A DNA stretch of 64,000 nucleotides from Heliocidaris erythrogramma (Eukaryota; Echinodermata; Echinoidea; Camarodonta; Echinometridae): the NCBI GenBank assembly GCA_025617745.1, contig CM046857.1, positions 30,243,514-30,307,513 of the forward strand, given 5' to 3'. This document shows, in pieces, positions 33,575 through 45,324 of the stretch (position 1 is the stretch's first letter; every line of letters starts with the position of its first letter). Below the pieces are notes generated by a model. It made no database searches. It was not told where the DNA came from and was given only the letters and a program-made list of their open reading frames with translations. The position numbers were made by a program, and so were the translations under genes.

Positions 33575-36500
33575 ATGGCAACTGAGTCGAATCAGGAAAT
33601 GGTGTTATCTGATGTACATTTGACAGCTACTCCTTGTATTAAAGAAGAAAATGCTCAGGAAAGAAGTAAGTACTGCCAGGTGTCCATTATTTTACAACTT
33701 AAACTAAGCAACTAAGTAAAAGTAAAACGGGATATTGACTTGTGAATTGTGGAATTTTGTCACTCATAAATGTCATTCATAATCATAGGCCCTTGCCTAT
33801 GTGGGAGTGTGTGATTTGTCAAACCAAGGAGCTTCAAGAGCTGGATCTCACATGATCTAGCTCATTCCCTTTGAACCATCAGTCGATACCTAGGGATACC
33901 TAGGGAAGATACTGAACGCAGGCACTACGCCTCTATATTCAGTTCCAAGTTCTTTTTCCTCTTGTTCAACTTCAAGATGGCTGGATCATTTCCTGGTGCA
34001 GGCGATTCGTAATCGTACTTAATAAATGGGCTCATTTTTCCAGCACCTATCCAAAGCTACTTCAAAACTGTGCACACTTGGGGCAGTAATGGTGTCGGGA
34101 AGATTATTCCATGGTTTACGTATTCGTACATAGAAAGAATTTTTGTATCTCTGAGTTTTGGTCCTAGGAATAAACAATTTTCTACTATGTCCTCTTGTCT
34201 GATCTCTGGATTGTAATTCAAGATTTGGGGTTACATCAGAATCGTATTTATTAAAAATCTTGTATGTTTCAATCATATCGCCTCGAGCCCTCCTGTAAGC
34301 TAAGGTAGGGATATTCAACTTCCTCAATCTTTGTGCATAAGGCAGCCCCTTTAACTCTGGGACTAATCTAGTTGCTCTTCTTTGGACATTTTCCAAAGCA
34401 TGTATATGTTTCTTAAGGTGGGGGCTCCACACAGCATGAGCGTACTCTATTTGGGGACGAACAAGCGATTTGCACAAGAGTGAAAAATTATCCTTATCTA
34501 AATAAACAAAGGTTCGTCTGATTAAATTCATTAGTCTGTTTGCCTTATTGATCTTTGTATGTAAATGTTCTTCAAAGTTTAGCTTATCATCAATCACCAC
34601 TCCCAAATCTCTCTCAGATGACACTTGCTTGAGGGCACTTTGCGAATTATCACTGGTCATATTATACACATATGGACTTGCCAGGGCAGACTTGGGGTTA
34701 CCAATGGTGAGAACACTACATTTCTTAGGGTTGAAACTAAGCAGCCATTTGTCAGACCAGCATTTGAGCCTATCAAGATCCCTCTGAAGGGCAATACAAT
34801 CATTCTCATCTGTTATGGACTTGAAAATCTTTGTGTCATCAGCAAATAGATATACACTACTCTCAGAAATCGTGTCAGGTAGATCATTTATATACAACAC
34901 AAACAACACGGGCCCAAGAACACTACCTTGTGGAATTCCACTTGCAACAAGACCCCAACTGGAATATTCTCCATTCACACATACACGCTGTCTTCTCCCA
35001 ACTAGAAATGCTTCAATCCAATTAACCACCAACTCACTTATGCCATAGCTTCTAGTCTTGGCAAGCAGCCGACGGTGGGGCACCTTATCGAAGGCCTTCA
35101 TGAAATCTAAATAAATCACATCAATAGAACCATTTTCCTCCAGAGTGCTAGACCATTCATCAACTACGTTAATCAGCTGGAGCATTGTTGAACGACCAGG
35201 CAAGAAACCATACTGCTTGACACTAAACAATTTGTTTATAGTCATATGATCCAGAATCTCATCACGAATTATTGATTCCAAAAGCTTACACACTATACAT
35301 GTAAGACTAATAGGTCTATAGTTCGATGGCAGCGATCTATCACCTTTCTTGAAAACAGCACTAACATTCGCTGATTTCCAGTCTGATGGAACTTCACCTC
35401 TCCGCAAAGAAGTTTGGAAAATGACACTCAAAGGACCAGCTATGACTGGAGCGATCTCACGCAGCACCCGAGGGTGAAACTCATCTGGTCCCGGGGACTT
35501 CGAAATGTCAAGTTTGGAAAGCAGAGACAGGACTTTGTCTTCATTAATTTCAATATCGCAAAAATCTTCAAAAATATTATGCTGAGGGGGACTGGGAATA
35601 TTACCAACAGGCTCATTCGTGTAAACAGTCGAAAAATAATCAAGTAGGATATCAGCTTTTTCATTATCATTCTCGGTAAGTTCAGAAGAAGATGAAAGAG
35701 ACTTCACAAGAGGTGCCACTCCAGACTTGATTTTAGTCTTTGTCCTGGCATACTTCCAAAATTTTTTCGGATTTATTTTCACAGCTTTTGCAATATTACT
35801 TTCATAGTTTTTCTGAAGCCGCCTAGTGGCAGCTTTGACCCGATTACGGAGTCTGTTGTACCCTTTTTTTCTTGCTTTCTGTTTTAACCCTAAGATAATG
35901 TTCCCAACTCCTGTGCTTTCTCTTAATAAGCTTAAGTGTGTCATTATCAACAGGGAAATCACCTTTATTCCCCCATGCATGCCCTCGAGAAATTATCTTA
36001 GATGGAATAAACTTCTCCTGAGCAGATTTGACTTCATATTTGAAGATGCTCCATTGACGTTCAACGTCATCTTCTACTGGCGCAAACAGAGTTGGCCAAT
36101 CTAACGAATACAAGGTTTCTCTCATTTCAGTAAAATTAGCTTTATCATATTTATATACCTTTTTTTTGCTATTAGAGGGGTCACAGTAACAATTCAGATG
36201 AAATATCAAAACAGCATGGTCACTCAGTCCTATTGGGCTACAGTACTGAACATTTGAAATATGGTCTTCATTGTTAGTAAATATTAAATCAAGTATATTG
36301 GGTTTACAACCAAATCTAAACCTTGTCGGTTTATTGACATGTTGAACTAGAAAAGCATCACGAATACATTCAATAAATTTGAATTCACCACTATCTTCAC
36401 TTTTGGGAGTTGTCCAAGAAGTCCAACAAATGTCTGGATAATTAAAGTCACCCATCAACAAGACATGACTGTGCTTCATTTTTGAAATGCTTGCAATAGA

Positions 36501-38442
36501 TTGCAATAAATTTACATTGTTGGCTTTGCTTCCACTTTCACTTCTATAAAAACAACCTATCAATAGCTTATCATTTCCTCTCAATTTCATCTCAATCCAA
36601 ATAACCTCATCAAATTGAACAGGGATCAAGGTTGTACTGACCACGTTGGTACTTAGTGACTCATGCACAAAAATGATAATCCCTCTGCCAGAGTCATTAG
36701 TAGCATTGGTTGATTGAATGACATATTATATCCATTTAATGCAAAATCTTCCAATTGTATTTCTCTAAAGTTTTTAGGCTTAACTTCAGTGACAGCTATA
36801 ATATGGGGTTTCTCTTGAAAAACTAATGATTTCAATTCCGCCATTTTGTTGCGTAAAGAGTCCGCATTAGTGTACATGCACTTCAAATATTTCATTGCTT
36901 CACCTCTTGTTTTTGCCTCAATACCTGTATTTGAAGCTATATTCAACAAAGTATCAAACTCTGGAGTTCTCTGAACATTATAAAAACAGTGCTCGGTACA
37001 CTTGTACCGCCAGGAAAAATATGTCAGACATGTGCTTAACTGGCACTGGATCTCCCTTGCAGATATTAAGAGGACAAAATGATTCTTGCCTGGCTGCAAA
37101 CTTGTGGGCCATTTTCAAAGGGAAATATGTTTTTGTAATGATAATTACTTTTTGCTATCACTAGTCCTTCTTCTTCTTCCATAATCTTCAAAGGGCTTTA
37201 CAGCCTATCACGAAAATGAACTCAATTTGTGAGCACGTTATGAGGAGGAGTGAGGGATACTTTCAAGATGGCTTCTCACAAGGTTCTGGAAACTTTCAAG
37301 TGAGACTGCATTAACCACCGTAATGGGGAGATTGTTCCATTCAGGAATAGAACGTTGAGCAAAGGCAAACTTGTCGATGTTACCTCTTGGACGATATGTC
37401 TGAAAGCACTTGGTGTGGTTTTTCCTTGTAATTGTAGTGCTCAGGGTAAAGAACTTACCTTGTGATATAGCGACGAGGTCATTCACGATCTGATAATATG
37501 AGCAGTTCACAGTGCTTACCTAATTTACTGGGGGAAAGCGAAAAGAAATTGTACAAAATTTCCTGATATATGAATCAAAATGGCACTAATCTGACACAAA
37601 ACATCATAATTAACTGTACTTGCACAATTGCAATTTTTATTTTCGTTTGCAGGGAGTAATCAGAAGAGTGTCAGATTGGGGATTTTTACGGCTGTAAAAT
37701 TTTACTTTTTACCACAAATTGAAACTACTATCATACAATATAGCCAAATTTCTTGACACAATTAGGCTTTTGTATTCATATTTTATCATATGTTAAAATT
37801 TCACTTTGTTTATTCAAATAAAAAATGAAATATTCTCAATATTTAATTTGTGACAAAAATCACTGCTCGAGCTTTCCCATGAAGTTGACGGCACCGAACA
37901 TCGGATATAAAAGGCAACAACGCACCTGTAGATTCTTTTGTGCATCCTTAGAAAGGGGGCAGCTGCTTGAGATAATTTGGACTCCAGCTTTTGAAAGTCC
38001 TTGGTCAAACATTCACTGTTGCAGTAGTAAAAAACAGACAACAGATTTGATCCAAGCAAGATTTAATTTTCTTAAATTTGCTAGATTCAGGGACTCTTCA
38101 ACTCTTACTCTACTACAAATATGAGGTTTCAGAGCTAGTTGAAAATGAAATTTTGAATAATTATTTTCCCCTCATGTAAATGTCTTATGAAATCTAGAAT
38201 GAACCACTTCCCGCTATGCGCTAATACACACAAAACCTATTGAAGCCTATTCACCTGTTAAAGCTTTTGTGGAGTAAAAGGTTATCTTCAGATAAGCTTG
38301 TACATACATGTATGTATTAAAGTGGAATTTTGTGCTTGATTAAATTAAGTACTTCTGGGGAAATCTTTAATATTACTGACATTTGTCAACCTTCCCACCG
38401 ACAATACAGAGAGACTGAAGCTTTTGGTCTATCACTAGTAGT

Positions 38443-38501
<59 letters not shown>

Positions 38502-41500
38502 CTTAATAGTAGAAAAATGTACCCCTTAATTGGCCTTAGGATATCAAAATTACAAGATATATATCTGAAATTATGCCAGGGTCATTTACAAGATTTGTGG
38601 TGAATTACAAAGTTGATGAAACAAGGCAAGAAGAAATGGAAGCCAGAGAGGAGGATAGACAGACCAACATTGATACAACAGATTTGATGACTGATGAAGA
38701 TGGTGATTTGGTATTAACAAGAACAGAAAGAACACAGGATGTCATCACAGTAGGTAAGCAATTACTCACATGTATAGCCTGATGTGTATTTGCACTAATA
38801 ATTGAAGGTACTTAGTTTTTAACAGTTTTACATACATTGTACAATGTCATTAAAGTGGAATTGTCAATTTGTTTTTAATGTGAGAAAATAAATTGATGAA
38901 AGATTTTCACTTGTGAAAAAGTATCAGTGCTTAGTATTCAAAAAGCTATTGTTCAAGAGCTATCCTTTTCAGGGGACATTTCTGCTATGATGTTCTTCCA
39001 AACTCATAAAACAAAGGAATGAGAAAGCTTGCAAATAATTTTTCACCTTTCCTAGAACTCCGCCTTCTGTTTAACCTTGGAACTTCTTGTTTTCAGTATG
39101 GTTTCAATGTATATTTACTTTCTTTGAATCAGTTGCTGTAGAAATCTGCAAGGACCTTTGCTGTAGACATGCGTACTGTTCTTGGAGTTTTATTTTTTAC
39201 CTTGAAACTAGAATGTGTTCCAATTAATTTAATTTGGGTAAATATTCAGAATTTAGGATTTAACTCACAAGGCACACATAACCTGAGGAAGTACATTTTC
39301 TATTGTTTAAAAAAAAAATTCTACCTCTTTTTTTTTTTCTTAGCATGACAAATTTTGCTAGGATATAGGGAAAAATAATGCCAGGATATAACTGATTTTC
39401 CTATATTGTCAACCATATTATTGTTCTGAAGTTAGATATATTTTCATCTTTTTGATTAACAGCCCATGCAATGCAAACCAGGCTAGCAGATGTTGGATTG
39501 CAGGTAGTTACTCAAAATCACATCTTTGTCGCCAGACATTTTTTGTCAAGTTATAATTCAATACATTAGTTGGTCAGAGAAGCTTCACACTGTCAAAGGT
39601 GTTTTTTCACTATTGGATAGTCATAATTGTCAAGAAAGGAAGAAATATAAGGTTACAAAGGAGATACCCAGGTCATGACCTGTACCATCCATCAGTGACA
39701 CTAGTATCAATATGATAGACCAAATAATATCCACAATTTGAATTAATCACAAATATTACATAATTGTTACTCTAAAACAACATGAAACATGCAATTTACG
39801 GATGAAATGCAATATCATCATTTCAAGCATCGGATTTGGCAAAAATTTAATTTGTTTACATTATTAAACAGGTATGGATGGGATGTCTTTTACTTTGTAA
39901 TTTCATCTTGCACAATCATCCAAGATTTGAGGAATGTACAGTCTTAGAGCTGGGAGGAGGAACAGGATTGGGAAGCATCGTCATGGCAACTGCAGCAAGA
40001 TTTGTCATCTGTACAGGTAAGTGTATACCAATTATGATTATAGTATGATGATATGTATAAATATATTATAAATGAGAGTATATTATGTTATAGTATGATC
40101 ATATTAAATATCATCTTGATGATATGTGTAAATATATTACATTATAAATGAGAGTATATTATGTTATAGTATGATCATATTAAATAGAAACTAGGGAAGA
40201 TTTTGGCATGCCTTGAATTTTAGTAGAGGTAGCATTACTAAACTTTCAGAAAACAAATTATATTTCCATGTATTATTTTATTTTAATAGGCCTGCCAGGG
40301 AGAGAGATCTTCCAACTCATCAACTTTATCAATACTTTTACTTAATCGTGATTTTGGGAAGGATATTTGTAAAACTGATGGAAAGGGAATAGACAGGATC
40401 ATAGCCTAATGATTGCAGTTTTCTGCCTTCAAGAATCGGTACATCTTACCAATTTTTATGTTGTATGTATGTACGGTATCTTCAAATGACCATAAAGGAC
40501 ATGTGTTATTGATACTTAATCTTCAAAAGTTGAAAATTCAGGAGCAAGAACTTCAGATTCTGCATATTCGAGTACATGTATTCCAGACAGGTGCAAGATT
40601 TTTTCTGACAGATTAAAAAAAAATCATAGTGATTATAATATTCAGTATCAGTTTTATTTTTCTCTCCCATTTCCAATGCAGATATTGGAAAGGATGTACT
40701 AGAAATGTGTCAGAAAAACATCCAAGCAAATATTCACATTTACAAGAGGAGATATGGTGAAGCTGAACTAGACAAACATATTATAGTGAGAGATTTAGAT
40801 TGGACTGATTCAGCACTTAAAACAGGTATGATTAATCAGAAATAGTTTTCAGCTATGGTTATGTGTTTGTATGGAGTTCTTTCTAAATCTTCTTGAGGAC
40901 AAAAAACAAACAAACAACTTGTAGTACAAGGAAGTGAATACAAGAGCACTGTTCTTCAAAATAGACCTGTTTTTACATTGATATTTACTCTTATATCATT
41001 GAAAATCAAGTTAAGAATCATTTGTGTGTAGCATAAGTGACTCCAAACCAGAAATTAACTCTGTGCCCAAAGTTCCCACGAATGTGATTTAGTTCATCAT
41101 TTTATTATGATATTTTTCATTCCCACATTCAGATGAGGCCATTCCATTCTCTTGGAGCCAGAATGACTTTAGACACTTAGATGATGTAGACATAATTATA
41201 GCTGCTGATGGTAAGATATTGAACAATATTTAATTGTTATGAGTGAGATAGTAGATGTATAACTGTTTCATGAGGTGAAAAATGCAGCTGTTCTATTCAA
41301 TAAGGCATACAAACCTCATTGTAGTTAGATTATTATGTGCATGCTTGTAAAATGGCACCTGCCTGGAATACTCCAATGGGAGCAGTGTGGTGATGAGCAA
41401 TCCAATGACCGTAATAATACACTATAAAATCATTTGATAAGTTACTTGCAACTGGAAAGGTGCATTACATAAACATTTGGAATCATTCTTATCATTACTG

Positions 41501-44500
41501 AATTCAACTCTTTATGTCATGTAATCCATTTATCATGTAAGTGTACTATTCATATTTGTCTCAAGGGCACCACACCCTACTAGCAGTATTGCAATAAATC
41601 TTTGGTACACCACTAGATCTAGTGGTGTCCTATTACATGTACCAAAGATTTGTTAGTCAAATGTATACTATATTGTGATCAATTTTTGGTAATAAAGTTT
41701 TTTCATTCAATAATTTCTCAGTATTGTCCCTTCCATACTTGCAGTTATCTACAGCAATGATCTGACAGATGCCCTTTTCACGAAAATTCAAGACCTAATG
41801 AAAGTAGGAAAGCCTAAGACCTGCTTCATTGCCATAGAAAAAAGGTAGATGAAGTCAGATGAATGTATTTTCACTGGATTATGACTTTCTTTTGCATACT
41901 TGTTTTTGCTATACATAATTGTAATGTCAAGGGGAGTGTCAGGGTGTTTTTTTGCCATGTCTATGTGAAGTTCCTCTTGATGATGTGATATTCCTCTTGA
42001 TGATGTGATACTGTCAAATACATACAAGTTGCTTTATAAGGTAACCACCTACATATAGACAGGCGACCATAATAAAATGGAAATGTTGTCAGGATGTCCT
42101 TTTTAGACTATCTGATGTGGGGCCATATTTTCTCAATTTTTCTGAACATTGACTACAGTTAACTTTGCTTCAGTCAAATCTGTTGGGACACCAAAATATA
42201 GTTAGACTTATGCAAAATTTACCTTATGGAAATGTAAATAACACGTTTTGCATAGTTTGGTCAGAAAAATTGATTCGTGTCCGGGAAAGTTCAACTTGGT
42301 GACTTGTGACTTGGTGGAATCCACCCCCCCTGATATCTCGACCGTTGACCGCGCCGAAAATCGGTCCACAACGTAATCTACAAAACTGTATAGTTAAATG
42401 CTCCGAAAAATTTTCACATTAAGTAATTATGCAAATTTATGCATGAAATCAAAATTTTGCTCTAAATCATTAAATAACGCTCAAAATATGCTAATTTTTG
42501 GTCTAGACATTCTTTCCACTATTCTTAGCAAATATACTTGAAAAAAATTCGATATCAAACTTGATTTCTTATGTATTTTATTGTATTTAAAATTTCTTAT
42601 GTATTTCTTTGGTTTTTTTACCTTTTGTTTTTTATTGTTTTTTGGATGAAATTTGTCGGGGACACTTTCGTGAACATAAACAGCCTAAAATAAATTAATT
42701 TCAATCAGCAAATGTAAAAATATTCATAGATTTCTAAATTTTGACTGAAAACACATTTTGTATTGAAATTATACATGAAATCACGTTTTTGAGCAATTTT
42801 CGGTCCGACGTGCAAGTACGAAATGTTGCATAACTTCGGAACCGCATGCCCGGACATCGCGAATTTGGTCTCAAAAGAAAAAAAAGTCATGAAACGCCGC
42901 AGCGACTGCTTTGCGCGTTGCGGACATATCGCGAGAAACGTCTAGGGGGGTGGATTTCCATGATTTATTAAACGAATCCGTTTGCATTGGCTTCCTGTCC
43001 TAGCAATAAACAAACAAGACAATAAGCCTTCATGCATGGCTGATCGTCAACAAAATGGAGTGAGTGAGGTACCTTTTCATCAACCTACTTGTCCATGCAG
43101 TTAACAACAAAGCAACTAGTATTTCTGGTAACAGAATGGGGACGATCTGGCAGCCTTTAATAAATCATGGAAATGCAAGCATCACTTTTCACCAACAGTT
43201 TTGTTTTGCTCATTTTCTCCCTGATTGAGGTGTCGTGTGAAAGGGCAGAAAATGAACTTTCTAGAAATGTGATTATCTCTTTGAAATTCAGATATCGTTG
43301 GCCAAACGACTTTTTGGTAGCCCTGCTCCATATACATGTAGTCTTTATTCACTCATGCGTGAAGTATACCCAGACGTTGTAATTCTGGACAGGTTGGTTA
43401 TCCGGACAGGTCATTTTTAAACAGTAAATCAACAACTTTTCATGCAAATTGTCACAAAGCTTTCACAGGATAGGTTGAAAATCATATGAATTACAAATAT
43501 TCACTGGTTTTAGTGTTAGTTGATGCACGTTTTTTGTAAAATCTGACGGCAAAATTGACAGGCTAATTTCTGTTAAGTGTCCGGAAATGCAACCCTCCAT
43601 CCTATGTATCATATGAGTGTAAGAGGATCCAAGCTTTACAAATGTGTCATTTATTAATCATAATTGTGATTAAGCTATGATTAAACGTCGATAAATCTTG
43701 GGTTTCGTTTTTTCTGGGACGCACTGTACATGTTTTGGAGTAGTTGTATTCATATGCAGTGATTCTCTTAGCCATTGTTTAATCTATGCTTGTGATTGAT
43801 ACAGATTGAATTTCACCTTGACTGACCTTGAAGTCACCTGTAAAGAGTATGATCACTTCAGGGAATGGTTGGATAGATTAAAATCCACTTCAAACTTTCT
43901 TGTTAAGAAGTTGGATTCGAAGATACCACAGTTTCTACATTATCCTCAGTCAGTCTATTTGGTAAGATTTACTTGAATGCACTGAAAACAGTTTTATTTT
44001 CATGTTTCATAAATTTTCAATGTGTTTAAATGTTAAGCTTAGCCGATAATGAGTTGGAGGGATCAACATTTATTAACATTATCAACATTTATTAAAGTCA
44101 AGAGCCTGCAATCAGATGTGATGCTAGTCAAAAGGTCCTTATTTGATGTTTTACACATTTAATTTAATAATTTAATTTCAATGTGCATGTTAAAAGTGTT
44201 TGATTTCATATTTTGTAGATTAATCCATTATAAAAGAGAATGCTGAGTTCTGTGAAAGGTCAAATTCTCATTTTCTTTATGTCAGCTTGGAAGATTATCA
44301 TAGAAATGTCCCCCGAAAAGGATTGCTCTTCAAATGCCCTCACTTTCAAAATACATGTATGACAAGAAACAGCTGAAAAACAGTGACTCTCAGTAGGATT
44401 GAGTCAATTTCTTGTCATTCCCTATAATTCATGTTTTAAGGTATGGAACGAAGGAAACAATTATAAAAACTTACACAAAGACTGTTTTAAATCTTTTGCA

Positions 44501-44661
44501 TTCTTTTCTCCCCCTCCCCCTCCCTCCCCCTCCCTCTCCCCCTCCCTCTCCCCCTCCCCCTCCCCCTCCCTCTCCCCCTCCCTCTCCCCCTCCCTCTCCC
44601 CTCCCTCTCCCTCTCTTTCTCATTTCAGGAGCTATGGGAAATCCACAGAATTTCTCTGTAG
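33575..44661 (+). CDS. METTL22: METTL22, methyltransferase-like protein 22 (start to stop)
   Basis: Exons: 33575-33665, 37653-37693 (tentative), 38540-38753, 39463-39503, 39872-40016, 40682-40825, 41133-41210, 41745-41844, 43805-43961 and 44629-44661. With the tentative exon all phases agree and the CDS is 1044 nt (347 residues). The N-terminus has MVLSDVHL, matching human TVLSDVHL. Residues about 155-163 are the SAM-binding motif I (ELGGGTGLG), followed by the acidic ICTDIGKD, DLDWTD, PFSWSQND, IIAADVIYSNDLTDALF and EKRLNFTLTDLEVTC blocks of this seven-beta-strand family. The last exon encodes only ELWEIHRISL, as in the human end ELWKI. Human METTL22 methylates a lysine of the DNA/RNA-binding protein KIN17 in the nucleus. 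Intron 1 carries an antisense LINE; the last acceptor follows a long CT tract. A poly(A) signal AATAAA is at 45019-45024. Confidence 0.93.
34019..35980 (-). CDS. CR1-like LINE reverse transcriptase ORF (653 codons, intact)
   Basis: One open frame with all expected RT blocks: LDISKSPGPDEFHPRVLREI, SNYRPISLTCIVCKLLESII, QYGFLPGRSTMLQLINVV, IYLDFMKAFDKVPHRRLL, GIPQGSVLGPVLFVLYINDL and the catalytic LFADDTKIFKS. The thumb and C-terminal region includes WSDKWLLSFNPKKCSVL, ERDLGVVIDDKLNFEEH, YAHAVWSPHLKKHI and a final PWNNLPDTITAPSV. Everything needed for RT appears present. It reverse-transcribes LINE RNA at the nicked target. The first 35 or so residues are probably out-of-frame read-through, since the natural protein continues from the endonuclease frame. 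It sits antisense in METTL22 intron 1. Confidence 0.85.
   Translation of the reverse strand: MHGGIKVISLLIMTHLSLLRESTGVGNIILGLKQKARKKGYNRLRNRVKAATRRLQKNYESNIAKAVKINPKKFWKYARTKTKIKSGVAPLVKSLSSSSELTENDNEKADILLDYFSTVYTNEPVGNIPSPPQHNIFEDFCDIEINEDKVLSLLSKLDISKSPGPDEFHPRVLREIAPVIAGPLSVIFQTSLRRGEVPSDWKSANVSAVFKKGDRSLPSNYRPISLTCIVCKLLESIIRDEILDHMTINKLFSVKQYGFLPGRSTMLQLINVVDEWSSTLEENGSIDVIYLDFMKAFDKVPHRRLLAKTRSYGISELVVNWIEAFLVGRRQRVCVNGEYSSWGLVASGIPQGSVLGPVLFVLYINDLPDTISESSVYLFADDTKIFKSITDENDCIALQRDLDRLKCWSDKWLLSFNPKKCSVLTIGNPKSALASPYVYNMTSDNSQSALKQVSSERDLGVVIDDKLNFEEHLHTKINKANRLMNLIRRTFVYLDKDNFSLLCKSLVRPQIEYAHAVWSPHLKKHIHALENVQRRATRLVPELKGLPYAQRLRKLNIPTLAYRRARGDMIETYKIFNKYDSDVTPNLELQSRDQTRGHSRKLFIPRTKTQRYKNSFYVRIRKPWNNLPDTITAPSVHSFEVALDRCWKNEPIY
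35844..37099 (-). pseudogene. CR1-like LINE APE-type endonuclease domain, split over two frames
   Basis: First frame (37099-36653): CMYTNADSLRNKMAEL and IIAVTEVKP, the N-terminal APE motifs. Second frame (36668-35844): EVIWIEMKLRG, LLIGCFYRS, LLMGDFNYPDICW, NILDLIFTNNEDHI and the C-terminal GLSDHAVLIFHL. The expected catalytic residues (N of the first block, E of TEVKP, DFN, D of DLIFT, SDH) are visible. Two frame changes, one between these frames and one into the RT frame, disable the protein unless they are sequencing errors. Upstream Cys residues (QCQLSTCL, KCTEHC) may be a remnant of the N-terminal region. Confidence 0.75.
37165..37515 (-). mobile_element. 5'-truncated LINE, 3' fragment with GAA tail
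   Basis: The minus-strand frame 37510-37238 carries the C-terminal text of a second LINE family (FQTYRPRGNIDKFAFAQRSI, PEWNNLP, then a short helix). It is followed by a UTR and a GAAGAAGAAG tail at about 37168-37180. It abuts the 5' side of the CR1-like element. Confidence 0.7.
37653..37693 (+). CDS. METTL22: Tentative 41-nt METTL22 exon 2
   Basis: Exon 1 ends in phase 1 but the next clear exon starts in phase 0, so a length of 2 modulo 3 is missing. A segment after TTTCGTTTGCAG, ending before GTAAAA, is 41 nt long. It is open in the required frame (residues like SNQKSVRLGIFTA) and restores phase. Homology support is weak; the exact exon needs transcript data. Confidence 0.4.
38436..38500. 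repeat. (AGT)n microsatellite in a METTL22 intron
   Basis: About 20 uninterrupted AGT units, 40 bp upstream of the exon at 38540. High copy purity suggests length polymorphism. Confidence 0.95.
38930..39075 (-). repeat. Partial family A MITE
   Basis: Shares AAGAGCTATCCTTTTCAGGGGACATTTCTGCT-type text (inverse of the family A interior) and AATTTTTCACCTTTCC near its right end. Only one end is preserved. Confidence 0.6.
40035..40186. repeat. Two 76-bp tandem units
   Basis: TATAAATGAGAGTATATTAT and TATAGTATGATCATATTAAA occur twice with 76-bp spacing, in the METTL22 intron after the exon ending at 40016. Confidence 0.8.
41607..41628. repeat. Perfect 22-bp palindrome
   Basis: ACACCACTAGA followed directly by TCTAGTGGTGT. 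Outer words ATCTTTGGT and ACCAAAGAT extend the fold as a larger imperfect hairpin of about 60 bp. Confidence 0.9.
42295..42953. repeat. Family C repeat, partial copy
   Basis: Shares ATCTCGACCG, CGAAAATCGG, GTAATCTACAAAACTGTATA and TTTATGCATGAAAT-like text with 16400-17050 and 46600-47180. The ends differ: GGTGGAATCCACCCCCC at the left and the inverse of GGAAATCCACCCCCC at the right. Confidence 0.7.
42954..43174. mobile_element. 221-bp MITE next to the family C copy
   Basis: ATTTCCATGATTTATTAAA at the left is matched by its perfect 19-bp inverse at the right. No coding capacity. Confidence 0.65.
43375..43620 (+). repeat. Dispersed repeat family B, copy 2
   Basis: Matches 15285-15610 over most of its length with small indels (see that entry). 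The left part begins GTAATTCTGGACAGGTTGG. Confidence 0.7.
44235..44425 (+). repeat. Partial family A MITE
   Basis: GCTGAGTTCTGTGAAAGGTC, then TTATGTCAG and AAATGTCCCCCGAAAAGGAT follow the order of family A copy 1. The right terminal part is missing. Confidence 0.65.
44501..44618 (+). repeat. CCCCTCCCT polypyrimidine tract before the last METTL22 acceptor
   Basis: About 110 bp of CCCCCTCCCTCT units end 10 bp before the TTTCAG acceptor at 44628. The other strand has many G runs and could form quadruplex or triplex DNA. Overlapping proline/serine-rich frames here are artefacts of the repeat. Confidence 0.92.
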
Positions 44662-45324
44662 CATTGTCCATTCCAAGGCAACCTGTTAGAGGACTGTGTC
44701 ACAAACTGGCAAAGGAAACCAACATTTAATTTGGGAGCATTAATACTTTTACTACTGCATAAGATTTCATAGCCCCCCTAAATCCATCAACAATGAAGGA
44801 CCATTACATGCTTACATCCATGGAAGGAAAAGATATGCAATGGAACCATGAAGTTGTGGACTGAAAATTTATTTACTTTTTTTCTGACTATGCATGTAAA
44901 GTACAAGTATTAGCCCACATCAAGTCTGTTAATGTACAATCAAGCCCCCTCTACTATACCAGATCTACCCCTTTTTTCTTTTCTTTTTTTCAAACTTTCT
45001 TCTGTAAACCAAGATGTGAATAAAATGTTAATAGTTGGTTTTAAAAAGCATGGTTCTTAAATGTGGTTTTTAAGTTATCTATAAACTCAAAGCTGTGATG
45101 CACAACCCGTCCCCCATGATTACACAGTACAATAGTTCCAGTTCATTAGAACTCTGCACTGAGAAAACTTGTATGTGCAGGGCCTGGTTGCAAATGGGCT
45201 TTAGATGAATATGGGGAAAGGAATAATTTTCCAAGAACAAGATTTTGTTTTCTTTATACAAATACATGTAACTTGGTTTTCACACACATGGAGTTTGTGG
45301 TGTAGGACACATGCTCCGGTTACT

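Larger units (their letters stand above)
33780..37160 (-). mobile_element. Nearly full-length CR1-like non-LTR retrotransposon, antisense in METTL22 intron 1
   Basis: Reads from an endonuclease region (37099-35844) into a reverse transcriptase ORF (to stop at 34019), then a 3' UTR to about 33780. Two frame changes break it, near 36660-36720 and near 35860-35880 beside a T/A homopolymer. The 3' end shows an ATGATTATGA-like tail. The exact 5' border is uncertain. Confidence 0.8.

Noticed and set aside
44399..44729. Proline/serine-rich plus-strand frames and a glycine-rich minus-strand frame
   Set aside because: They translate the CCCCTCCCT tract in different frames; the real sequence here is an intron end and a short METTL22 exon.
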